Shown here piece after piece: positions 8,968 to 17,285 of a stretch of DNA of 26,002 bases (its first letter is position 1; each line of letters begins with the position of its first letter). A program made the translations under genes and the position numbers. Under the pieces are notes generated by a model, which worked only from the letters and a program-made list of their open reading frames with translations, was not told where the DNA came from and made no database searches. The stretch covers positions 1 through 26,002 of the forward strand of contig JAKOGH010001004.1 in the NCBI GenBank assembly GCA_024811115.1, in the 5' to 3' direction. The DNA is from Terana coerulea. Lineage: Eukaryota > Basidiomycota > Agaricomycetes > Polyporales > Phanerochaetaceae.

Positions 8968-11031
8968 ATGGCTGCCCCATATAAGCTTGTTGGTCCTGTG
9001 GACTCCAGGAAGAAGAAGGCTGAGCTTTTATACATAGCAGAAGAGCTTGGAATCGACTCACCCCGGCGAACACCAATAAACAGCTCATCACCATCATCAA
9101 CGCATATATCAAGAGTAACACCGCAACAATCTCAGTTGACGAGAAGTTCCAGGGTCTTGTTTCCTATTGTCCGGGACTTCCAGGGCGCCAAGGAGGCCGG
9201 CAAAGCGTTGTCGAAGGAGACTGGGAAGCAGAGCGTTGATAAGACAGCCGAGGATCAGGAAGAGGATGAAAAAGGGCCTATTGTTCCCACAGGGTGCGCA
9301 CAGATATTTCCTCGCAAATGCGAACACAGTACTTACCTGTCACAATAATACAGGGCGCATAGGAAGCTGCTCGACAAAGGGCTTCCTGTTGACCCTCCAC
9401 CGCTCTTCAAGCCCCTCAAAGGAGTAACAGGAAAGCCCAAAGTGCCAGGCGAGTATGCTTTAATTCGCTGAGAAAATGATGGGGATCTCAATGCATTCAA
9501 TACAGTGAACAGCCGCTCACCGTCACCGACTGGTCTCACGGATAGGAGCTCTCCCGCACCGACCAAGGACGAGGAACACCAGGAAATAGACAAGGCGGAA
9601 GAGAAGACCGGGGGACTTCTATACGGCGGACGACTTGCCGAAAACGCCTAGTAAAGGTAGCTGGCAGAAAGGCTCGAAGAACCGTGAGTAAACCCTGCAT
9701 TAATTGCTGCAAAGGCTTATGTGCCGCCATGCCCTCACGTACTAGGTCTGATCATCGTCAAGTTCCACGACCATCGTAATGAGGACTCACGTGCAGAGGA
9801 AGTTTGCCTCTTGAAGGCAATAATGTTACGGTTGAACACCGAAAGGTCAACGGCGAGTTTCAGTACTGCGCGAAGCTGTCGAAATACTCCCTGCAGCCAT
9901 CAACGAAAGCTCACCTGTAAAGCGTAAGTATATATATCCATCTGTACTATTAAACGATGTTAATGACGACACTGTATAGAGCGTGGAGGACGTCTGTGGC
10001 GAGGTGGACTCACTGGTTCTGGTGCTCGCACCAAGCTCGGCTCACTTGAAGCTATCATATCCGGTCAGCTCCCACAGCCATTCGGCTGTGGACAAGGTCA
10101 ACACGTGTCCTCTTACAATGCAAGAGGACGATCCAGGATGTTTTGATTTGTGAGGTATACCATGAACCGAGCCCACCTGCGGTATGAACAATTAGTCAAT
10201 GCACCAGCTGTTCACAAACTCAATCTATGAACAAATAGATAACCCACGTACCTTCCAATGCCACATCTGCTGTTGCGGCAGCTCATGTGCATGTGAAGCT
10301 TGAGCCCGGAACTATTGATCTCACCAATGACGAGTCTGTTATTGATATCACCGCCCGGGCTCCAAACTCCCGCGAGTGAAAGGATTGCAATCTGCAGGTT
10401 TCGCAGATCGCTTCCATGTGTGGCTGAATGAACAGCTTGACGGTCCGGAAAAATCCTGGAAGAAGGCAACAACAATGGGGGACATCTTGGAGCGCAGGCT
10501 TGCCGTGGTAGACGCCATTGAGACCTTAGAGAAGCGGAGCTGGGATCGGTCCAGTGGTGGGTATATGGTCCCTCAAGGTCGCACTACATTTCTCTAATAC
10601 AACAAATGAGGGCTGACCTGGTGTTGCAGACATGAGCCAATATGCTGGACGCACCTTTACGAGGGAAGATGTCACTCTTGCACTACGCCTGACCCACTCG
10701 GTTAGTGCAGGAGATGCCCAGCTATTCAAGGCCTCAGTTCTACGCCGTCTGCCTGCTGTGAATGCATGGTACAAGAACCCAAAGGGCGAGAAGGCGGAGA
10801 AGTTTGCAGCCATGACTGCCGCTGCTTTCAAGCCGATATATTGAGAGAGCTCTGGAGAAGGGCAAGAGCAACGAGAAGGTCAGAAATGGCAAGGGAAAGC
10901 GGCGTGCAGAAGAGACCAGCAGCGATGAAGAGACCAATGCTGCACAGGTCAGTAAGAAGAGTAAAGTGCGGCGGGGGAATCGCTTCAGCTCTGAGGATTT
11001 GGATAACCATGACATTGCAGTATCTCCGTAG
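8968..11031 (+). pseudogene. Multi-exon gene remnant with SAP-like N-terminus
   Basis: From the ATG at 8968 the protein begins MAAPYKLVGPVDSRKKKAEL and continues LYIAEELGIDS. After a one-base frame change near 9062 it resumes as QLITIINAYIKSN. This helix-extended-helix pattern resembles a SAP DNA-binding motif. Further coding-like pieces are at 9380-9680, 9746-9923, 9980-10145, 10376-10560 (FADRFHVWLNEQLDGPEKSW) and 10630-10835 (REDVTLALRLTHSV). A Lys/Arg-rich tail (SKKSKVRRGNRF) ends at a TAG at 11029-11031. Plausible introns are 9684-9745, 9924-9979 and 10561-10629, each with GT...AG ends. Several exons need frame changes or read through a stop (for example near 9470 and 10840). It is either a decayed copy or an error-laden gene. 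A nuclear, DNA-linked role is only a guess from the SAP-like part and basic tail. Confidence 0.5.
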
Positions 11032-11896
11032 ATGTACTGTGCAATGGTGTATTGGTCTTACAAATGTATGCGAGGTTATATGCTACACTGCAACTATAGG
11101 GTAGATGTAAAATTCATGGTCTTAAATGCAATTGAAAAGTGGCAAACCTGCGTACAAAACAATCATTGCAATTGGGACCATGACTTGCATGTCAGCTATC
11201 CTTGAGCTCGCTTCAGACGCAACCTGACTGTCAGCCTTCCTCAACCCTTCTTCCTTCCGCTATGCCCGCAACAGTGCGGGACTTTGTGTTTGTTCTTGAG
11301 CACTTCTTTCCTGCTGATCTGCCCATCAATAATGCTCTCTATGTTCTGGGAACACTTATGGCCTTGCAACACATGCTATATCTCCATAGACGGCAGCGTA
11401 TCGATCTTCATCAGCCTCGAGAAACGGCTTGGACAACATCCGAAAAAACCCCCTTACTATTCCTGCCTAATGCATGCTGATAAGCGCTAATTCATTGCAC
11501 ATAAGCTTCAAAGTAACACAACTAGATAAATAGACACATTAGGCCAATAAGGCAGTTTAGTGAGGTCCTTTGCTAATTGTCTTAATTATTCTATATATTA
11601 GGGCAATTAGTCCTATTTCTCAGCTATTTGTTTCCTTACTGTCCTATTTTGTTCCTCACATGCAGCTATAATACCACTACTGCTTGACTAGTCATCTGAG
11701 AAATCCCCTTCTTAATTTAACCTGATGCTCTGTATTGCATATTTAGTTATCTACATACAAGACTAAGCTACCTAACACAACAAACTACTTGTACTGTGCA
11801 GGTAAGCCCATGCACCATGCACCATACTCACCTGCACTGCACCATGCCCACCTGTGTGTTGTATCTGTCAGTAACATACTTACATACACCACTACC
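11032..11896. other. Gene-free, AT-rich on its right side
   Basis: A short open frame at 11202-11480 shows no family motif. From about 11490 to 11790 the sequence turns AT-rich and has more C than G on the plus strand. Short CACCATG repeats occur near 11810-11860. No gene is supported. Confidence 0.5.
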
Positions 11897-12520
11897 CTGG
11901 CCCTCGTGTCGTGCGCCAGCCCGTTCTGACGGGGCGCACTTGTCAGCGTCGGTCTGCACGCGTCGTGCTTCGCCACGTCCTGCGCGGCCAGCGCCGGCCA
12001 GCGGTGCGCGTGCTGCGCTCGTTGGCGTCGTGCTGGGGTAGCTTGCTACCCTGGTCCCTCGCGTCGTGCGTCGGCCCTTTAACGGCGACACGCTCGCCTG
12101 CGTCGGCCTGCGCGCGTCGTGCTTCGCCACGTCCTGCAGCGCCCGGCGTTGGCGTGGTGCGCATCCGTTGGCACCGTACGTGCGTGCGCCGCTGTCCCGC
12201 CCCTCTGCGTATCTTTGCGCGTCGTGCTGTACGCTGCCGGTTTCTTGTGCGTCGGCGTCGCGCTCACCTGCATCGGTCTGCGCGCGTCGTGCTTCGCCAC
12301 GTCCGTGCGGTGTTGGTGTTATCGCGTGCTGCGCTCGGCATCAGCGCCTGTGTAGCTTGTTGCGCTGGTCCCTTCGCGTCGTGACGTCGGCCCTTTGTAA
12401 CGGTGGCGCGCTCGCCTACGTCGGCCTGCGTGTGCTGTGCTTCACCACGTCCCGCGCCGGCGTCGGGTGTGCGCCGCCGTTCGTGTCGTACGCGTCGTGC
12501 TTGCTCTGAGCGGGCGTTCG
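11897..12520 (+). repeat. GC-rich tandem repeat, about 150-170 bp unit, four copies
   Basis: A 32-bp core beginning TCGGYCTGCRCGCGTCGTGC and continuing TTCGCCACGTCC occurs at 11949-11980, 12103-12134, 12273-12304 and, less exactly, 12421-12452. The spacing is 154, 170 and 148 bp. A second shared block, GGTCCCTCGCGTCGTG followed by CGTCGGCCCTTT, occurs near 12051 and 12367. The whole array is very rich in CpG. Long open frames cross it on both strands and repeat a SPRP-type peptide, but this is explained by the DNA repeat and low stop-codon density, not by a gene. Confidence 0.8.
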
Positions 12521-12892
12521 CGCGGTGTTCGTTGCTGGTGGGGGATGCGTGGTGCCTATTCAAAGCACCGTCCATAAGCCGTGCATGCACGGCCATGGAC
12601 GGCTCTGGGTAGCAGCAGTGGATGCGGCGAGAGGGCCACGTACCTCGTTTGCGAGCCTCGCCCAGCAACAGCCTTGCTCGATAATTCACGCTGTCCCCCC
12701 ACTCTTATGCTGGTGTCGCTTGGGTCCTGGTGTCAGCGGTAGGGGGTCGCTGACGCAGCTAACGCGTTGGTTAGGAATGAGGGACCGAGGGAATGAAAGA
12801 TGACGCCAACCAAACGCCGAAGGCTTCAAAGACGTTAAGGCGCTTCAATATACCCAGTAAGTTATGACCATTCTGTACGATGATACACGCAA
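12521..12892. other. Gene-free stretch with an inverted repeat
   Basis: No gene is visible. The dyad at 12568-12602 is listed separately. Open frames here are extensions of those crossing the tandem repeat. Confidence 0.5.
12568..12602. repeat. Inverted repeat with nested palindrome
   Basis: CCGTCCAT (12568-12575) pairs exactly with ATGGACGG (12595-12602). Between them lies the perfect 14-bp palindrome CCGTGCATGCACGG (12579-12592). Together they can fold into a cruciform or hairpin of about 35 bp. Confidence 0.75.
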
Positions 12893-12994
12893 GCCGCTAT
12901 GGCGCAGTTGTTAATTTACTGGGCGCGTTTACCTAGGTGGTCCTGGGTTCAAGTCCTTCTGGGTGCATTGTGGTTATTTCTGGTCATCTTTTTT
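12893..12994 (+). ncRNA. tRNA-like Pol III unit (possible SINE head or tRNA pseudogene)
   Basis: TGGCGCAGTTGTTAA from 12900 resembles a Pol III A box, and GGTTCAAGTCC from 12946 is a near-consensus B box at the distance found in an intronless tRNA. A run of six T (12989-12994), a Pol III terminator, follows about 22 bp after the tRNA-like 3' end. The acceptor arms, the anticodon arm and two pairs of the T stem do not form properly by eye, so this is not a normal tRNA. The AT-rich tail that follows would suit a tRNA-derived SINE. Confidence 0.4.
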
Positions 12995-13847
12995 GAGCCT
13001 CGGCCCATTAACAAAAGCATACAGTGTGAATTGCTTTGGTCGTCTGTGAAGCAGTCACTCTTTTAGAGCTATTGTGATATTTAAAATTGATTGTGACTTG
13101 TTGTTCAACTGTGGCAAATGGCAATTATATAAGAATATAGACATTCTAGGCAAAAGCAGCTCTTTTTTAGCAATTGTACAGAGCTTGTATATTAGGTTAT
13201 AAAGGTAATATTAAAGAGCTTCAGACTTGTCATTGACAATATCCTTAAAGCTTTGTGCACTTTGAAAACCAGTCTAATAAGGAATCCATTATGCATTTAT
13301 GTGCCAACTAGGCTGAAATAGAGAATAGTAGCTACATTAACTCTAAAAGTGTAATAGTATAAGTATATAGGTTAGCTGATTAGCAGAAAAAGGACGACAT
13401 AGCACTAAATTAGCTTTAAGCAATACAATAATAAGAGTCCAAGTAATAAATAAAAGCAATAGCAAAATAAGTGTCATAAGCTCTAGATAATGTCATAAAT
13501 ATGATACAAATAACAAGCAAATAGATAAAAAGCTAATTATAAGCTACTGATAGAATATGCAATAGTGAGAAATTAGATAAAAAGAAATATAGTAAATAAG
13601 CTAATGAAAGAATGCAATAAGGCATTGGTAAGGGATAAAAAGTCAATTAGGTAGTAAAAAGCCATTAATAATCAGCAGATTAGGATGTTAAAAGGCAATG
13701 GGCTGTTTAGCAAGCTAATAGATGTAGATTAGCTAAATAAACTATATTTTAAGAATACATTTTCACAAAAAGCGAAAAAGAGCATAATAAACAACTTAGT
13801 GTTAAATAAGAAGCATAAAGCATAGATTAGAAAGAGGGGTTTTCCAG
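12995..13847. other. AT-rich, CpG-poor gene-free block
   Basis: About 850 bp with no open frame worth reporting. The plus strand is rich in A and has more G than C. Only about three CpG dinucleotides are seen by eye across the block, and TA-containing words dominate. It ends abruptly at the start of the KDZ-associated coding region. It may be old mutated repeat DNA. Confidence 0.6.
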
Positions 13848-15902
13848 ATGAACTTCGATAGTTCAAATCATTGCTGCCGCCTTTCTAGGCCAGGTCTATC
13901 CATTGACGGGGCAAGAAGACGGCCCAGATGTCAACGCAAATCACCAAGGCCGTGCCGAGATATTTCGAATGATATAGAGCAAGTATATGAGTTCTTAGGC
14001 GTGGAAGAGAACGACAATGCACTACACACCATATTCAAATCACAGCATCCTATCCTTACAACATCCCGCGTCACTTGCTTCCTTTGCCCACCGACTGAGC
14101 CACTTCGTTCCTTACGGCGTCGTGTCTCGCTCCAAGCCATTCAAGTGCTCAGAAACAACTTTACGTGGCGAAAGGGTACTCTGGCAGTCGCTCACTGCCG
14201 CTCTTGCAGGGGCGGATTACTATCCAAACCGGGTGACATTCAAGGGTCCGTCAGGCGATCGGATGCAGCGGCTGGAATATGATGCAACTTACCTATGCAT
14301 CTCAAAGCATGGCATTTGGTGCGACAGAAGGGTTGCCCGAGCCCAAGAGAATGCTGTACGGCAATTTCGTTCTGGGTGGGCAAACTTCGCAAACTGGATC
14401 AATGCAATGATACTAGATGGACCAAGAATGACGAACCGACAGTCGCAGCGGCTCTTCATGGAGCATTTCTCCTGCAAGCTCCTAGTATCACACGGTCATT
14501 CCGAGAACTTCACATGCAACGCCAACCTGGATGCCGCCAACTTCGCTTCTGCTGTCCGGGATGTTATAGGAAAAATGGGGAGTGATACCATCTGCAATTC
14601 ACCACGGATGTATGGACTGCACTCACCACAAGCGCTATCGTGCTGATCTTCTTGCGGAGGGTGCACTCTTGGACGAGGAACTTGAGGGAGGAGGAATGGC
14701 AGATGCAGACATGGTTGGTATGCCAGAGGTTGAGGGAGAAGAGCAGGAAGAGGAGGAGGGTATGGATGTAGAGGAAGAGGGAGGGCAAGAGCGAGACGGC
14801 GGCTTTCCCCAAGGCCTCCCACAGTTGCCACCCGCTCAAGAGGCTCCGGCTCCAGGAGCGCCTCGAGGCTATGTGCGTATGGCAGTTGTGGATGGGAAGA
14901 CTATTGGTCATCAAGTGGGTTCAGATTAAGCACGTCTACCATCTCGAAGCTCACCATATGGAAATCAGATCTGTGCGCTTGACGCCTGCACTGAGCCGCT
15001 TGTCAATTTCAAGAACGGTCGCTTTTGCGCACTGCATCTTGAGTTCCTTGGCGACAAGTGCGGAATCATGCCCTGCGGAAGAAATAGACAGTCACCGAGT
15101 GATATGACATGTGACGATCCAGAACACATTGCGTGGTACAAGTCCTACAAGAACCGCTTTGAAAGAATGTCGTATCCAAATGTCCGGCCGAGTTATCCGT
15201 CAACAGAGGCAACAAGGCGGTCAAGGGGATGGGAACAACAACGAACCTGCGCTTCGACTCAACCTTCCACCGCTTCTTGGCACTCCAGGAAATGAGGTCG
15301 TCCACACCTTTCGCGCACGAACTGTGTACTGCTTAGAGACAGTTCAGTGGTCATGCGGAATGCCGGTGGGGTGGGGAAAGTGCTACAGATCAGAAAGCGC
15401 ACCTCAAGTCATGGGAATCTTGAACCGGATCTGGGCCGGCAATGAGGAGCTACGACCCAGCTTCCTCTGCTACGACGATGCCTGTGATCTTCTCAGACAT
15501 GTCATCACTCAGAACGTGGACGACCCTTGGTTGAGGGCCACCACGTTTATTGTGGACGCATGGCATTATATCGGGCACAGAGCGACCGACGCATTGTGCC
15601 GTCTACGGTGTAACCCTGCCCCAACAAATGGTACACAGCCAGATTTAGTTCTGGTTGAGCAAGATGGCGACGGGAATACGCACCAGACACGCGCATTCAA
15701 CACCGAAACTGCGGAGCAGTTGAACGCATGGTTGAGCAACTACGAAGCGGCACTTCGCCAGATGACGGATGTCAACTTCGACATGTTTGTCCATAGTCTC
15801 TTCCTGCTCTATAGCGAAGATATCGAGGCGCGTATTGAGAAGAAGAGCCGAGAACTTCCCGAAGACTTCTGGGCCAATCAAGACTCGGACTCGGAAGGCT
15901 AG
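13848..15902 (+). pseudogene. KDZ-transposase-associated protein with CxC5/CxC6-type cysteine clusters (frameshifted)
   Basis: The parts are in the order known for basidiomycete CxC5-CxC6 proteins. A first cluster (CFLCPP near 14080, CRSC near 14198) leads into DYYPNRVTF, YLCISKHGIW and GWANFANWIN. Next come HHGCMDCTHHKRYR (about 14600) and an acidic linker. After an intron at 14915-14968, a second cluster follows: ICALDACTEP, FCALHLEF, CGIMPCG, MTCDDPEH. The transposase-like end has FRARTVYCLETVQW, GWGKCYRSES, YDDACDL (about 15471) and DAWHYIGHR (about 15555), and stops with TAG at 15900-15902. KDZ elements are DNA transposons with an RNase H-fold transposase, and this subfamily is a smaller relative. 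Four frame changes are needed, near 13970, 14209, 14578 and 15176, and the last three are each explained by one extra base. The true start may lie upstream of 13848. Terminal inverted repeats were not found. Confidence 0.8.
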
Positions 15903-16981
15903 AGTACCTCTGAGGTAAGTATCTCGCCACTGAGTTCAGCTGCAACTTATATTGACATACCTTACTGCTAGCAATGAATATCACCAGCCTGCCGAATCCG
16001 GGGGATCTAGTTCTAAGCTCTAATGTTGCAAGAGTAGAGTACCTGTATGCCAGATAGTACACAAAGGGTGTCAGAACGTGCTTTGGTGACGGATTCAGAC
16101 GAGACGGCTGTTTGGTATGCGTGACGGCCGGCGGCTACTTGGTATGATGCGCGCGCGCTTACTGAGTTGAACTCCACACGGTTTCGACATTCGCTACTCA
16201 TATTCAGATGTATTTTTGATCAGCAACCTCAACATACATCATTATCGATCGCAGTTCACTGTAGTTCACCAGTGTTCAGTGCCTGCCGTGGAAGTACAGT
16301 GAAGTGTGCCGATGCCCGGCACCCGGTGATGCCCGGCGGCAAGGTTTGCCGAACGACGGCAGTGGCGGCTGAGTTCCAGCGGCGGCTGCATCGGCCATGC
16401 GGTGACCTCTGCCGGCCTACGGCAAACTACACCGACAGTCGGCGGACCTTCCACTCCCGAGCATATTACTGAATTCTGGTGCATATATATACCCGCCGAG
16501 TCATTCTGTACTGGCAGCAGCGCTGTTTATCTATTCCATTGATTTCAGCTGCAGCCGTAGTATAATGTTAGCTGTAGCCATAGCGGTAACCTCGCAGCCA
16601 GCACCCTACTAGCAGTAAGCTGCCTTGACCACCGCCACCCTAACCCAACGCCAAGCTAGGCCACTCCCCGAAGCGAAGCGAAGGCGCCTCTGTTTGCATT
16701 ATCACTTGTGTGGCGACGTGCTTTTGCGCTTATCGCGCTGCGCGCTTTCTTGCCGGGATGGCTCTGTGAACCGGGGTGACTCCTGCGGGGACCAGATGTC
16801 CGGAAACTCGGGCCGACTTACGAACGGAAGGGGGCAACCTCTTACTGCGACTGGGAGAGCCCGTGAAAGGCCTACCATTTTCTTAAACCGACTGGATTGG
16901 TTTCTTCCAAGCCGCGCCCGCGCCTAGGTCTCACATGTGTAGCATAGGGCACGTTCCCTGCACTTTAAATACAATTTGGAG

Positions 16982-17011
16982 TAATAATAAAATAAAATAA
17001 AATAAAATAAA
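16982..17011. repeat. AT-rich microsatellite
   Basis: About five tandem units of AAAAT/AATAA type, preceded by TAATAA. It lies about 275 bp upstream of the GMC oxidoreductase start. Confidence 0.8.
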
Positions 17012-17235
17012 GATCGGATGGGCATGTGATCGCGTCCAGGCGCGTCTTGCACTCTCGAACCCCCCCGCACTGTGCAACCACCGTCCCTCGCCCGCCAGCG
17101 CGACCAACACTGCACTAATACCACGGTCGGGACGTGCATATGGCGCCCCTCGGCGCCCCTCGCCCACATGACCCCGCCGGCCGCGCTCCCATCTGGCATC
17201 AAAGCGTCAACCCGCTGCGGTACCTGGCGTCGTCG

Positions 17236-17243
17236 CTATAAGT
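17236..17243 (+). promoter_or_regulatory. Likely TATA box of the GMC gene
   Basis: GCTATAAGTA lies about 45-50 bp before the first ATG at 17286, a suitable distance for a short-leader fungal transcript. The call rests on sequence and position only. Confidence 0.45.
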
Positions 17244-17285
17244 ACACCCCTCGGACCTGCTTTGCAACACTACATATTGCACCCC

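Larger units (their letters stand above)
15903..17285. other. Intergenic region upstream of the GMC gene
   Basis: No gene is supported across about 1.4 kb. The region has moderate GC with short G/C-rich imperfect repeats near 16310-16440, an A/T pentanucleotide microsatellite near 16983, and a TATA-like CTATAAG near 17236 that would serve the following gene. Confidence 0.5.

Noticed and set aside
11949..12452. CRISPR-like array
   Set aside because: The repeat unit is about 150-170 bp, spacers are themselves related, only four diverged copies exist, and the window is eukaryotic.
11911..12509. Overlapping long open frames on both strands with repeated SPRP/RRAS peptides
   Set aside because: They arise from the GC-rich tandem repeat, occur in several frames at once and have no start context or domain.
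12893..12967. Functional nuclear tRNA gene
   Set aside because: Boxes A and B are present, but acceptor, anticodon and part of the T stem do not pair, and no clear anticodon can be assigned.
14582..14929. Separate acidic protein
   Set aside because: Its sequence is the middle of the KDZ-associated protein (HHGCMDCTHHKRYR plus linker) in another frame caused by an extra base near 14578.
16120..16490. GCGCGC run and short GC-rich imperfect repeats as a possible element
   Set aside because: Too short and irregular to define a unit or ends.
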